Positions 43,905-53,133 of a DNA stretch of 64,000 nucleotides are shown here, piece after piece (positions within the stretch are counted from its first letter, which is position 1; the number at the start of each line of letters is the position of its first letter). The notes beneath the pieces are model-generated. The model searched no databases. It was not told the origin of the DNA and saw only the letters and a program-made list of their open reading frames with translations. The position numbers were made by a program, and so were the translations under genes. This DNA is from a gamma proteobacterium HIMB55 (lineage in GTDB: Bacteria > Pseudomonadota > Gammaproteobacteria > Pseudomonadales > Halieaceae), in the NCBI GenBank assembly GCA_000227505.4, contig AGIF02000001.1, positions 1,384,035 to 1,448,034 on the forward strand, in the 5' to 3' direction.

Positions 43905-44615
43905 CTAGTAGTAGCTGGGCGCCTCGGGCGCAAAATTGATGGCCGCCGCAAGCACCGCGATTAAAACAGCTACGACCATGATTGCCCGGCCATTACCAAC
44001 GGGCGCATGATCTGATTCTCTACCCGGTTGCGATCCAAACCACATGGTCTGGATCAACGGCTGGCGCTTCCTGAGCTGGCACCAGGCAATGGCCACAAGG
44101 TGCAGTGCAACCAGACCTTGCAAAACGTTCCATCCAATATCGTGCCATTGAGAGGCTAAATCGATGTAATACCCCTCGAAGTAGTAGGCCAACGGACCAT
44201 CAAAGGCCACGTCATCGATGCTAAACATGCCAGAAACACCTTGCAGCAGAAGCACAGATAAAAGTGCCAAGGTCGAATACGCCCCTAACGGGTTGTGACC
44301 TAAAGTTGCGCCCGCGGTGTCGCTTACCGATGACGTAAGAGGACTGTCCGCGCGCCCAGGCAGTCGAGCCGACGAGGCTCTTAGGTAGGTCACCACTGTG
44401 CCTGGGCCTCGTACAAAGTTTCTGAAGCGACTGTGAAAACTTCCAACAAAACCCCAAACGAGTCGGGTTACCACTAGGACGACGAGTGTATAGCCAACGT
44501 AGCTGTGCCACTCCATCCGCCCCGTTTCGCCGGTCCACCAAAGCAAGCCAATGCCAAAAGGAAAGAACCAGTGGATGAACCGGGTGGGGAAATCCCACAC
44601 CGGATTTTTCGCCAT
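43905..44615 (-). CDS. Cytochrome b561 family membrane protein
   Basis: A 236-residue di-haem b-type cytochrome with four core membrane helices plus a C-terminal helix. Candidate haem ligands are the His in 'FPTRFIHWFFPFGIGLLWW', 'GRMEWHSYVGYTLVVLVV', 'ASQWHDIGWNVLQGLVALH' and 'HLVAIAW'. Family members pass electrons between the quinone pool or another donor and periplasmic c-type cytochromes, so the cytochrome c' that converges with it is a plausible partner. Its ATG overlaps the stop of the M20 gene by one base. Confidence 0.9.
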   Translation of the reverse strand: MAKNPVWDFPTRFIHWFFPFGIGLLWWTGETGRMEWHSYVGYTLVVLVVTRLVWGFVGSFHSRFRNFVRGPGTVVTYLRASSARLPGRADSPLTSSVSDTAGATLGHNPLGAYSTLALLSVLLLQGVSGMFSIDDVAFDGPLAYYFEGYYIDLASQWHDIGWNVLQGLVALHLVAIAWCQLRKRQPLIQTMWFGSQPGRESDHAPVGNGRAIMVVAVLIAVLAAAINFAPEAPSYY

Positions 44616-45946
44616 CAGGGCGCCATCACATTAAGTAAGGCGCTCACTGACGCCTCTACACCCAAGGTCACCGATGCCTCAGGCTCGATTTTAAAGAGTG
44701 GTGAGTGATGCGACGGCACAGGTGGTCCGCCATTTGCCGCTGCTTCGAACGCCGCTGCAGGTGTCCCGCCGACAGCAAAATAAAGGCTGGGAATATAGGG
44801 ATCGGTAGTGAAGAAACCGAAGTCCTCTGCACCCATGCCAAGTCTTTCGCCATCATTAAAGATTTGCGAACCAAAATATTCGTTCCAGCCGCTGCGAATC
44901 TCGCGCGTGAACGCCACGTCATTGATGGTGGGTGGAACCCCTTCACCCTCGTAAACAATCACTTCGGGCAGCATGTCGTCGGGCAAACCCGCGACGCGAC
45001 CCATGTTTACAGCAACTCGCTTGATGCCGTCGAGCAATACTTGTCGGTCCTCTGGGCTCTCACTACGAACAGTGATCTGCAGCTTCGCCGCATCGGAAAT
45101 AATGTTGTGCTTGGTGCCGCTATGGAATGAGCCCACTGTGATAACACCCGGGCGACGCGGTGCAAGGTTTCGGCTAACTACAGTCTGCAAACCCATCACG
45201 ATCTGTGATCCGAGAACGATAGGATCAACGCCTGTGTGCGGGCTTGCACCGTGAGCACCAACACCTTTGATCAAAATATCAACGGTGTCGGCACCTGAGT
45301 ACGCTGATGTCTCGGGTGCCGACAGCTGTCCCGTCGGAAGCGCACTGGTCACGTGGAAGGCCAGAGCAAAATCGGGCTTCACCACACGATCCCACAGACC
45401 ATCTTCCATCATCACCCGGGCACCTGCGACGCGCTCTTCCGCGGGCTGCCCCAGTAACATGAGCGTGCCAGACCACTGGTCCTTGCGCTCGGCCATCAGT
45501 TTCGCCGTGCCTACTAAGCTGGTGATGTGCACGTCATGGCCACAGGCATGCATGACATAAACTTCGTTGCCGTCCCAATCGAGCTGCTTCGCTTTGGACG
45601 CGTAGGGCAATCCAGACTTTTCCTGCACAGGGAGACCGTCCATATCCGCACGGAACATAACAGTTGGACCCGGCCCATTTTCGAGCATAGCGATCAGCCC
45701 AGTTCCACCAATTCCTCGGTGAACCCTGTAGCCCAGCGCCTCGAGTTCATCCCCAAGACGCGCTGCGGTTTTGTCTTCCTTGAAAGAAAGCTCGGGGTTT
45801 TCGTGGAAGTGAATAAAAAGGTCTTTGAGCTTAGTGTCGTAGAGCGATTGAACGTCTTCAGCCAACGTCGCTGCACCAGCGAATTGCCCTGTGAGCGAAC
45901 TTATCAATCCGAGGCCAAAAGCGATTAGCGTTGTTCTTTTAATCAT
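44615..45946 (-). CDS. Exported M20 family amidohydrolase
   Basis: A 443-residue M20D-type peptidase/amidohydrolase with a signal peptide ('TTLIAFGLGLISSLTGQFAG'). Metal ligands are visible in 'MHACGHDVHITSLVGTAKLM', the catalytic Glu in 'LLGQPAEERVAGARVMM', His in 'LAFHVTSALPTG' and the terminal His in 'PVPSHHSPLFKIEP'. 'MFRADMDGLPVQEKSGLPYA' is the usual Asp segment. It would hydrolyse N-acyl amino acids or small peptides, here in the periplasm. The cytochrome b561 gene is coupled to it by a 1-bp overlap, an odd pairing without obvious metabolic link. Confidence 0.92.
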   Translation of the reverse strand: MIKRTTLIAFGLGLISSLTGQFAGAATLAEDVQSLYDTKLKDLFIHFHENPELSFKEDKTAARLGDELEALGYRVHRGIGGTGLIAMLENGPGPTVMFRADMDGLPVQEKSGLPYASKAKQLDWDGNEVYVMHACGHDVHITSLVGTAKLMAERKDQWSGTLMLLGQPAEERVAGARVMMEDGLWDRVVKPDFALAFHVTSALPTGQLSAPETSAYSGADTVDILIKGVGAHGASPHTGVDPIVLGSQIVMGLQTVVSRNLAPRRPGVITVGSFHSGTKHNIISDAAKLQITVRSESPEDRQVLLDGIKRVAVNMGRVAGLPDDMLPEVIVYEGEGVPPTINDVAFTREIRSGWNEYFGSQIFNDGERLGMGAEDFGFFTTDPYIPSLYFAVGGTPAAAFEAAANGGPPVPSHHSPLFKIEPEASVTLGVEASVSALLNVMAP

Positions 45947-46050
45947 GGGATAGACATCCTGTTATGTTTCGAGCGAGTTGCGGTTATCCTGCATCAAATC
46001 TTCGGTTCGTTCACTACCTAAACGTCATCTGTTCACGATAAGAGATACGT

Positions 46051-46680
46051 ATGAATTTGCATCGACGGGCTTTGCCCCTCATTCTACTGGCCTGTTTATT
46101 TCCGCTATCCCCCGCTTGGGGAGAGGTAACGCCCACTTTGAACAGCGACGCGATCAAAGCCACCTTTGGCAGTTACGGCGTAGAGGTCATCGATCAGGCT
46201 GCCGGGACGCGCGTGGCTAATCTTTACAGCGGGCATGGTGCTGACAAAGTCTGTCGAACGCTGGCAGTCACAGAATTCACGCAGCCTATGGATCCTTCCT
46301 TGCTGCAGAGCCACAAGGAGATTGTAGCTGGCGCGAGCATTGGAGCCACGCTCAGAGCAGCGGGGTTCACTATCAACAAAAAGTTGCTGATTAAAACCGA
46401 AATTCCCGCAAACGAGGCTTTTGTTGCGTTGGCTAACGGTACGGCGACAGTGGGCACGCCGCTCTTTACAAAAGTTTATGCCCTGTTTGCAGAAACGAGC
46501 GACAGCTCGATGCCTTATGCAGTCATTGCCGAAGCCTACCACCCGGCTCACTTCCCGCCGGTTCATGAGGAAGTGACAGAGCAGCCTCGACTACGTGAAG
46601 CGGCAGAGCGTGCGCTTAAGAGACTGGCTGAATTTTCCCTGCTGGCGAGTCTTACTAGCCCAGCTGCATCACAAAGCTGA
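46051..46680 (+). CDS. Hypothetical exported protein
   Basis: A 209-residue protein with a clear signal peptide ('LILLACLFPLSPAWGE'). I do not recognise the mature part. It has one Cys ('DKVCRTLAVTEF') and a segment 'SHKEIVAGASIGATLRAAGF' that looks like a regular alpha/beta domain. A C-terminal helix 'LREAAERALKRLAEFSLLAS' follows. Its last 26 bp overlap the end of the convergent sulfurtransferase-like gene. Confidence 0.75.
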   Translation: MNLHRRALPLILLACLFPLSPAWGEVTPTLNSDAIKATFGSYGVEVIDQAAGTRVANLYSGHGADKVCRTLAVTEFTQPMDPSLLQSHKEIVAGASIGATLRAAGFTINKKLLIKTEIPANEAFVALANGTATVGTPLFTKVYALFAETSDSSMPYAVIAEAYHPAHFPPVHEEVTEQPRLREAAERALKRLAEFSLLASLTSPAASQS

Positions 46681-47059
46681 GCGGTATACCCAGCTGCTGC
46701 GCTCTAACCGCAGCCGCCTGACGCTCCTCGCCAGCCAGTGTCGCGACCCACAAGTTCGTTGACCTAGCGCCTGAGCGACAATAGGCGAGCGTTTTCTTGC
46801 CACTGTTCATTGCATCATCCATTGCGGCGAGATCATCGCCGGGGAACGTGAGGGCAGTTACGGGATAACGAACAAACGTAACGCCTGCTTCAGCACAGGC
46901 CTCTTCGATACTGTCCATCGACGGCTGATGAGGCTCCTCATCATCGGGTCGATTACAAATTATCGTCTCATAGCCCGCCGCCGCTAGCTGAGCAACGTCT
47001 GCAGGTTGGATTTGACCAGCCATCGAGAGTGTATCGGTGAGTTCTAGCAGCGCTGTCAT
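46655..47059 (-). CDS. TIGR01244 family phosphatase/sulfurtransferase-like protein
   Basis: A 134-residue DUF442 (Blh-type) protein with a dual-specificity-phosphatase fold. It opens with 'LSMAGQIQPADVAQLAAAGY' and has the P-loop 'AYCRSGARSTNLW' (C-x5-R). In related fusion proteins this domain accompanies a persulfide dioxygenase, which suggests a role in sulfide or persulfide handling. GGGGA precedes the ATG. Its gene end overlaps the convergent 46051-46680 gene. Confidence 0.87.
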   Translation of the reverse strand: MTALLELTDTLSMAGQIQPADVAQLAAAGYETIICNRPDDEEPHQPSMDSIEEACAEAGVTFVRYPVTALTFPGDDLAAMDDAMNSGKKTLAYCRSGARSTNLWVATLAGEERQAAAVRAQQLGIPLSFVMQLG

Positions 47060-47088
47060 GGAATCCCCTGTTTTTAATTTGGTTTGGT

Positions 47089-48183
47089 TTAGTTTTGAAT
47101 GATGCCCATCTCGTCTCGAAGTACGCGAACGATCTCATCTCGTGGATTATCCGAGACATCCAGTGGCCGACCCGTAATGCGCTCTGCAATATCGATATAG
47201 GTGGAAGATACATCCATCATCATCTGACGCGGCAGTACAGTGCTCGATGCAAAGGCGTAGCGCTCATCCATTCGGTCTTTGTTGATTAGGATGTCAGGAT
47301 CATCCGCATACGACAGTAACGCTTGTCGGAAACCTTCCTTACTGTTTTCCAGCACCTTACCCTGAACGTAGGCTTCTGCATCCCAAATGCGCGATGAGTC
47401 GGGGGTGCCGACTTCGTCCATGTAAATCAGTTCGTCTACGCCGTCGCGATTTGTGGCGTAGCCAAACTCGAACTTCGTATCGACAAATATCTGCCCGAGG
47501 CTATCTAGCTCCTGCGAGATGAGCTCAAAGCCGGATGCCAACAACTGGGCGTAGTGGTCCACGTCTACTGCGCTGCGAAACCTAAAAGCCTTCCAATGAG
47601 TACGCAAAGTATCCTGACTGATGTTGACATCATCCACTTCAGGCACACCCGGAATCCCCTGCATAATCCCCTTGGTCGACGGCGTAATCAGCAGTTCAGC
47701 GAGGCGCTGATCTCGCGTCAGACCGTCGGGCAACTGGATACCACAAAAATCCCGCTCTCCCCGCTCGTAAGCACGCCACATAGAGCCTGTAATGTATTGT
47801 CGTGCAATGGCCTCGATCATGATGGGCTTGGCGCGCTGAACCACCCAGACCAAAGGGTGAGGCGTTTCAAGGATGTGGCTTCGCGCGAGTCCTGCCTCAC
47901 TGAAACGCTGGAACCAGTGACCTGAGATCGCGTTGAGTGCGGCGCCTTTCCCTGGAACACCGTCGAGTTCACCCTCGGCGCGCCACATGCATTCGAAAGC
48001 TGAAAGGCGATCGCTGATCACCATGATTGCGAGCTCGGCGGAGGGATGCGCCGGATAGTCGCGCTCTTTGATTAACCGTGCACTGTCTTCACGGGTTAGC
48101 CAATAAACCGAGCGCACCTTACCCGAGTGCACAGGTAACTCAGTGCGAATCGGTAAGTCGTTATTTTGAGCGAGTACGCGCAA
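47089..48183 (-). CDS. purC: Phosphoribosylaminoimidazole-succinocarboxamide synthase, long form
   Basis: A 364-residue SAICAR synthetase for step 8 of purine synthesis, joining CAIR and aspartate with ATP. Core motifs are '[11 protein letters not shown]' (ATP loop), '[20 protein letters not shown]', '[19 protein letters not shown]' and '[17 protein letters not shown]', '[16 protein letters not shown]'. It belongs to the long (about 365) class, not the 237-residue E. coli form. The start is a TTG at 48183 with no good ribosome binding site, so the N-terminus is uncertain by a few residues. It is divergent from the TonB receptor at 48315. Confidence 0.95.
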   Translation of the reverse strand: MRVLAQNNDLPIRTELPVHSGKVRSVYWLTREDSARLIKERDYPAHPSAELAIMVISDRLSAFECMWRAEGELDGVPGKGAALNAISGHWFQRFSEAGLARSHILETPHPLVWVVQRAKPIMIEAIARQYITGSMWRAYERGERDFCGIQLPDGLTRDQRLAELLITPSTKGIMQGIPGVPEVDDVNISQDTLRTHWKAFRFRSAVDVDHYAQLLASGFELISQELDSLGQIFVDTKFEFGYATNRDGVDELIYMDEVGTPDSSRIWDAEAYVQGKVLENSKEGFRQALLSYADDPDILINKDRMDERYAFASSTVLPRQMMMDVSSTYIDIAERITGRPLDVSDNPRDEIVRVLRDEMGIIQN

Positions 48184-48241
48184 TTCAGAAGCACCAAGAA
48201 AGATTTACAGGACGCCGCTATTGTCCGTTATCCAATAAAGT

Positions 48242-48269
48242 TTGACCAGTGACGCGATGACGCTATGCT
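48242..48269 (+). promoter_or_regulatory. Sigma-70 promoter of the TonB receptor gene
   Basis: TTGACC (48242-48247), 16-bp spacer, TATGCT (48264-48269), giving a leader of about 40 bases before the ATG at 48315, which has AGGA upstream. I see no clear Fur box. Confidence 0.5.
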
Positions 48270-48314
48270 TCGCGGCATTAAGTAAGCTTTTCTGCCACTT
48301 TCTTAGGACTGTCC

Positions 48315-50348
48315 ATGCCGTTACGTCAGATCGTTTATCTCTCATTAGCCGCCGTGTCATCAACGGTATTGGGCGCAGAGAACACAAACACGCCACTCGA
48401 GACAATCATCGTCACAGCCAACCGCACGGCCGACAGCGGAGCAACGCTGGGACAAGCCTGGTCAGCACTTTCTGCAGAGGATGTTGCGGCTGTTGACTTA
48501 CAGCACAGCAATCAGCTGTTCAATCGCGTTTCAGGCGCATGGGTTAGCCGAGGAAACGGTCAGGAATCGTTGATTTCACTGAGATCTCCCGTCCTCACAG
48601 GCGCAGGAGCTTGTGGCGCGTTTTTCACTGCCGAAGATGGCATCAACCTTCGTGCACCCGGCTTTTGTAACGTGAATCAGCTGTTCGACGCGAACTTGTT
48701 GCAAGCCGCGGGTGTTGAGGTCGTGAAAGGCCCTGCAAATGCAACCTACGGTTCCAATGCAGTGAACGGCGTCATCAATGTCTTAACCAAAAGCGCTGAG
48801 CAAACGCAGGACGCAGTGGGTATTCAGCTCGGTAGCAGAGACTTTGGACGTGCGCGTGTCTCCCTAAGTAATGGTGGTGTCGCGCTAAACGCCAATGCGA
48901 CGACCTATGGCGGCTATCAAGCAGAGTCCGGCTATGACCAGCAGAAGGCGAACCTTCGCTTTGACGGCGAGGTCGCTGAGTGGCAGCTGACAGGCGTGGT
49001 ATCAGCATCCAATCTGAATCAAGAGACAGCGGGCTACATTCAGGACGGTAAAGGTGCCTATCGCAGCAGCGCCTCGCGTAAAGTGAATCGAAATCCTGAA
49101 GCCTACCGTGACGCCCGATCACTGCGAGCCCATCTCCGCTTCGAGCGTGATTTTGGTGACAGAACAGTGAGTCTAACCCCCTACTTCCGCTCCAATGAGA
49201 TGGAGTTTCTGCAGCATTATCTGCCGTGGAAATCGCGCGAGATGAATGAGCACGACAGCGTGGGCTTTCAGGCGCATATGAAAGGAACGGCATCTTGGGG
49301 CGACTACATCACGGGGATCGAACTCGATTCGACCGACGGTCGGTTAAAGGAAGATCAGGAACAGCCCTTCAGCCCCAATCAACCTGCAGGAATCCACTAT
49401 AACTATCAGGTGGATGCAACCAACGTTGCGCTGTTTGGGCAACTAGAAGTTGCCCTGGCAGACGAATTACTGCTGCAAGCCGGACTTCGCTCAGAACGGA
49501 CCGAGTACGACTACACCACATCAGAAACGGCTGGATCAGCCTGTGCACCAGAAGCTAGCGCGTGTCGCTTTTATCGGCCTGAGGATAGATCCGACGACTT
49601 CTCAAACCTGTCGTCTAACCTTGCGCTGGTGTGGACGCGCGGTAGCCACAATTTCTATGTTAGAACAGCGCAGGGATTCCGAGCACCACAGGCGACCGAG
49701 CTGTACCGACTACAGTCCGGGCAGCAGGTTGCCGACATTGATTCTGAAGAGGCCACCTCAATCGATATTGGATGGCGATTTAGTAATGAGCGAATCTCGA
49801 GTGATATTTCCGTTTACGCGATCGATAAAGACGAGGTCATTTTCCTCGATCGAAATCGCCAAAGCGTGAGCGGTGCCTCGACTCGCCATCGCGGCATCGA
49901 CCTGGATCTGTCATGGACCATTAGCGAAACACTGACGGCAAGCGTCAACGCGGCCTATGCAGACCATACTTACGACAGCGATATACAAATTCTGGGTAGT
50001 CGTGACTCGATCCAAGGTAACGATATCGATACAGCACCTCGCCACTTTGGTAGCGCACGACTTATAAAAGCGATGACCCTAAATAGTCGTCCCGCCAGTA
50101 TCGAGCTCGAGGCAACCTGGGTTGATAAGTACTACATCGACCCGAACAACCAGCATACATACCCCGGTCATGAGCTTGTAAACGCGCGTGCTGAGTGGCT
50201 GATTAGCGAGAAACTTCGCTCGACACTCACTGTCACTAACCTTCTGGACACGGGTTACGCGGAGCGTGCGGATTACGGCTTTGGTAACTATAGATACTTT
50301 GTTGGGGAACCAAGAAGTGCCGTTCTGGGTCTATACTTCGCCCTATAA
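48315..50348 (+). CDS. TonB-dependent outer-membrane receptor
   Basis: A 677-residue TonB-dependent transporter. After a signal peptide ending near 'SSTVLGA' comes the TonB box ('ETIIVTANRT'), a plug domain with 'LLQAAGVEVVKGPANATYGS' and 'NAVNGVINVLTK', and a 22-strand barrel ending in an aromatic residue-rich strand ('YFVGEPRSAVLGLYFAL'). The plug contains an unusual Cys pair ('GAGACGAFFTAEDGINLRAP' and 'FCNVNQLFD'). The ligand is unknown; a siderophore, metal-chelate or organic nutrient are all possible. A small membrane-anchored protein follows after 18 bp in the same direction. Confidence 0.93.
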   Translation: MPLRQIVYLSLAAVSSTVLGAENTNTPLETIIVTANRTADSGATLGQAWSALSAEDVAAVDLQHSNQLFNRVSGAWVSRGNGQESLISLRSPVLTGAGACGAFFTAEDGINLRAPGFCNVNQLFDANLLQAAGVEVVKGPANATYGSNAVNGVINVLTKSAEQTQDAVGIQLGSRDFGRARVSLSNGGVALNANATTYGGYQAESGYDQQKANLRFDGEVAEWQLTGVVSASNLNQETAGYIQDGKGAYRSSASRKVNRNPEAYRDARSLRAHLRFERDFGDRTVSLTPYFRSNEMEFLQHYLPWKSREMNEHDSVGFQAHMKGTASWGDYITGIELDSTDGRLKEDQEQPFSPNQPAGIHYNYQVDATNVALFGQLEVALADELLLQAGLRSERTEYDYTTSETAGSACAPEASACRFYRPEDRSDDFSNLSSNLALVWTRGSHNFYVRTAQGFRAPQATELYRLQSGQQVADIDSEEATSIDIGWRFSNERISSDISVYAIDKDEVIFLDRNRQSVSGASTRHRGIDLDLSWTISETLTASVNAAYADHTYDSDIQILGSRDSIQGNDIDTAPRHFGSARLIKAMTLNSRPASIELEATWVDKYYIDPNNQHTYPGHELVNARAEWLISEKLRSTLTVTNLLDTGYAERADYGFGNYRYFVGEPRSAVLGLYFAL

Positions 50349-50366
50349 CAAAAACGAGACATTTCT

Positions 50367-50846
50367 ATGAATCAATACGGCCCTGCTATTGTTGTCGGTG
50401 TTCTTATCGGCGGCGCAATTTTGTTCGATGACTACGTCAGACCGCATTCACCTATGCCACCTATGATGGTCGAAGCCATCGAGATGGGTGAAATGCCGTT
50501 TATCGCTGAAGATATTCACGAATTCCATATGGCACCGGATGGGGACACGGAGTCCAAAATCTGGATCCACAAAGGCGCCGACGGAGACATCGCAGAAAAG
50601 ATGCAAATCGCCGTAATCGCCGATGATGCCGATATTGCGGAAGGCGTCACCATGATCAAAGTGAAAGTCGACGGCACTGCCACAGCTGACCTCGGTGACA
50701 AGGTGAAGGCGCTGGTCGAGCAAGCTCGAAAAGAGGGTCGAAAGCCAAGTCCGGAAGAATTAAAGGCGATTGTGAGCGAGACCCTGGGCACCGCCGGTGC
50801 GGGCGCTGCTGTCGAGGTTGAGGTTGACGTGGAAGAGCTTCAGTAA
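50367..50846 (+). CDS. Hypothetical membrane-anchored acidic protein paired with the TonB receptor
   Basis: A 159-residue protein I cannot name. It has an N-terminal hydrophobic segment ('YGPAIVVGVLIGGAILF'), then 'DDYVRPHSPMPPMMVEAIEM' and a His/Asp/Met-rich acidic stretch ('IAEDIHEFHMAPDGD'). The C-terminal half is helical with 'VKALVEQARKEGRKPSPEEL'. His/Met/acid-rich sequence can bind metals. The gene starts 18 bp after the receptor stop, so the two are probably one operon and the receptor may import a metal compound (inference only). Confidence 0.7.
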   Translation: MNQYGPAIVVGVLIGGAILFDDYVRPHSPMPPMMVEAIEMGEMPFIAEDIHEFHMAPDGDTESKIWIHKGADGDIAEKMQIAVIADDADIAEGVTMIKVKVDGTATADLGDKVKALVEQARKEGRKPSPEELKAIVSETLGTAGAGAAVEVEVDVEELQ

Positions 50847-50894
50847 GAGACGCTTTTTTTATCGGATACGCCTCCGACAGTCCCGCAAGACCCC

Positions 50895-50943
50895 TCCGCT
50901 AACGCTTTGTAATCCCGTTGATTAGGGGTGTAAAAGCGGAGCT
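50895..50943. other. Possible structured element between the small protein gene and trpS
   Basis: CTCCGCT near 50895 can pair with AGCGGAG near 50943, enclosing a second stem GCTTT/AAAGC and CCC/GGG. There is no T-tract, so it is not a canonical terminator. The rest of the 50847-51087 gap between the two convergent genes holds nothing I can name. Confidence 0.25.
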
Positions 50944-51087
50944 TTGTCCATAAGTCGCGCGCATTGTTTAAGGTGCGGCCTTTTTTGGCGATATGGACTG
51001 GTTTAACGATATTGGAAAAGGCCTGTGTAAACCGCAGTAGGTTTTAAATGTTACGGCTTACCGATCGAGTGTCTTGCACGATAACTA

Positions 51088-52095
51088 TCAGGCGAACGTA
51101 CGCAGTCCCACCGCGTGTCTCACCTTATCTAGCAGCTCAGCACTCTGGGGCCTAAGGCGCTCTGCACCCGCCCTTAGGATCGCTTCCACTTCCTGCGGAT
51201 TCGCCATTAAACGCTCGTGCTCGTCACGTGCCGGTGCTATCTCGTCGTTGACACGCTCAAACAGCCGCTTCTTCGCTTCACCCCAGGCAAGCCCTGACTC
51301 AAACGCCTCACGCATCTCCTGCCGCTCAGCCTCATTGGCAAAGGCACACCAGATCTGAAATACCGCGGAGGTGTCTGGGTCTTTTGGCTCGCCCGGCTCA
51401 AGCAGATTGGTCTTAATCTTATTAATGCCTTTCTGCAATTTCTTAGGCGTGCTGAAGAGCGGAATCGTATTACCGTAGCTCTTGCTCATCTTGCGTCCAT
51501 CAAGTCCTTGCAAGACAGCAACATCATCATCAACCACAGCCTTGGGCAGCACGAATGTCTCTCCGTAGTGGTGATTGAATCGCGCAGCAATGTCACGCGC
51601 CATTTCGACGTGCTGAATTTGATCGCGACCGACAGGCACGTCGTTCGCATTGAAAATCAAAATATCAGCCGCCATCAGAATCGGGTAAGAAAAGAGCCCC
51701 ATTGTGATTGCATAATCAGAGTCCTCGCCCGCATCCTCGTTCGCCTGCACCGAAGCCTTGTACGCATGCGCCCGGTTCATCAACCCTTTCGCGGCATTAC
51801 AGGTCAGTATCCATGAAAGCTCAGTAATTTCTGGGATATCTGATTGGCGATAAAAGTGTGCCTTTTCGTGGTCGAGCCCAAGAGCAAGCCACGTTGCGGC
51901 AATCTCACGGCTGGACTGAGCAACGAGGTCCGGATCTTGTGATTTGATCAGTGCGTGATAATCGGCGAGGAACAGATACGCATCCACATCGTCCTTCTGC
52001 GAAGACGCAATTGCAGGCCGAATCGCGCCCACATAGTTTCCCAAATGAGGTGTGCCTGTCGTTGTGATACCTGTGAGTACACGATGGCGTGCCAT
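51088..52095 (-). CDS. trpS: Tryptophan--tRNA ligase
   Basis: A 335-residue class I aminoacyl-tRNA synthetase. The HIGH-type motif is in '[20 protein letters not shown]' and the KMSKS motif in '[20 protein letters not shown]'. Tryptophan-pocket segments '[20 protein letters not shown]' and '[19 protein letters not shown]' are typical. Length matches bacterial TrpRS. It is a single gene on the minus strand with uppP and tsaB upstream. Confidence 0.97.
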   Translation of the reverse strand: MARHRVLTGITTTGTPHLGNYVGAIRPAIASSQKDDVDAYLFLADYHALIKSQDPDLVAQSSREIAATWLALGLDHEKAHFYRQSDIPEITELSWILTCNAAKGLMNRAHAYKASVQANEDAGEDSDYAITMGLFSYPILMAADILIFNANDVPVGRDQIQHVEMARDIAARFNHHYGETFVLPKAVVDDDVAVLQGLDGRKMSKSYGNTIPLFSTPKKLQKGINKIKTNLLEPGEPKDPDTSAVFQIWCAFANEAERQEMREAFESGLAWGEAKKRLFERVNDEIAPARDEHERLMANPQEVEAILRAGAERLRPQSAELLDKVRHAVGLRTFA

Positions 52096-52248
52096 TTACA
52101 TCTTCCCCGATACGTCTGCGCGATGAATAACTAGACGCGCATGGTTGTGACTTATGAAGCAGGATTGTAAGAGCCAGCAAAAGTTTCTACCAGCTATTCA
52201 GTGCCCGTCGCTTCATTGCTGAGACCTACAGGCCTCTAGCGGTATCCT

Positions 52249-53133
52249 TTAAATGATGGCAAGCAGCAAGGCCGCGAGCAGCACACGATAGACAACAAAA
52301 GGCATCATGCCGATACGCTTCACTAAACCGACAAAGAACGCGATCGTCAGGTAAGCGCTTAATCCCGCAATCATCATCGCGGCTAAAATCTCAAAGATTG
52401 CATCGCCCGCTATTGCATCACTTTGGGTGACCAACATAAGTATTAGGGCACCGCCAATGACAGGAATCGACAATAAGAACGAGAAGCGCGCGGACGTGGC
52501 GATGTTGTAACCCAAAAATGAAGCAGCTGTGATTGTCACACCTGATCGCGAGGTGCCGGGAATCAGTGCCAGTGCCTGAGCCATGCCAATCAACAGCGCA
52601 TGATCCAAGCGAGTAATAGATTGCTCTTCCCCATCTGATCCTCGAAACCGATAGGCAACACCCAATAACAACCCAAAGCCAAGCGTGGCGTAAGCGATGG
52701 TATTAAGCCCTCGGAAGTGGATATCGATTACTGTCGCAAACAGCAGTCCAATGAGCATGACCGGGATCGTTGCCACCACCAAGCATGCAATCTCGCGCCA
52801 TGCGCTTAGCATCGAGATGGTGGTTTTATTCGTGGCTGCAGTATCTAGTGCCACAGGATCGTCTCGCAGGTCACTATCGGGCCCGCCAGAGAGATGCGCG
52901 CGAGTGGCCTCACGTCGACCGAAAGCGCCTGAGAGCAGTGTCCTCAAAGTTCCTCGGTAATACACGAGCACGGCTATCAGCGTCCCCGCATGAACGGCAA
53001 CGTCAAAGGCGAGCCCTTGATCAGACCATCCCAATAGCTGCGAAGGCAAAATCAAATGCGCAGAACTAGAAACAGGTAAAAACTCGGTAAGCCCCTGAAT
53101 CAAAGCGAGAATAACAACCTGAAGAGTATCCAC
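52249..53133 (-). CDS. uppP: Undecaprenyl-diphosphatase
   Basis: A 294-residue polytopic membrane enzyme (BacA family) that removes a phosphate from undecaprenyl diphosphate so the lipid carrier can be reused in cell-wall synthesis. The two signature loops are present: 'QGLTEFLPVSSSAHLILPSQ' with the conserved Glu, and 'LALIPGTSRSGVTITAASF' with the Ser/Arg pair. A soluble insert of about 40 residues around positions 72-112 ('EATRAHLSGGPDSDLRDDPV') makes it longer than E. coli BacA (273). It overlaps the tsaB stop by 1 bp. Confidence 0.96.
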   Translation of the reverse strand: MDTLQVVILALIQGLTEFLPVSSSAHLILPSQLLGWSDQGLAFDVAVHAGTLIAVLVYYRGTLRTLLSGAFGRREATRAHLSGGPDSDLRDDPVALDTAATNKTTISMLSAWREIACLVVATIPVMLIGLLFATVIDIHFRGLNTIAYATLGFGLLLGVAYRFRGSDGEEQSITRLDHALLIGMAQALALIPGTSRSGVTITAASFLGYNIATSARFSFLLSIPVIGGALILMLVTQSDAIAGDAIFEILAAMMIAGLSAYLTIAFFVGLVKRIGMMPFVVYRVLLAALLLAII

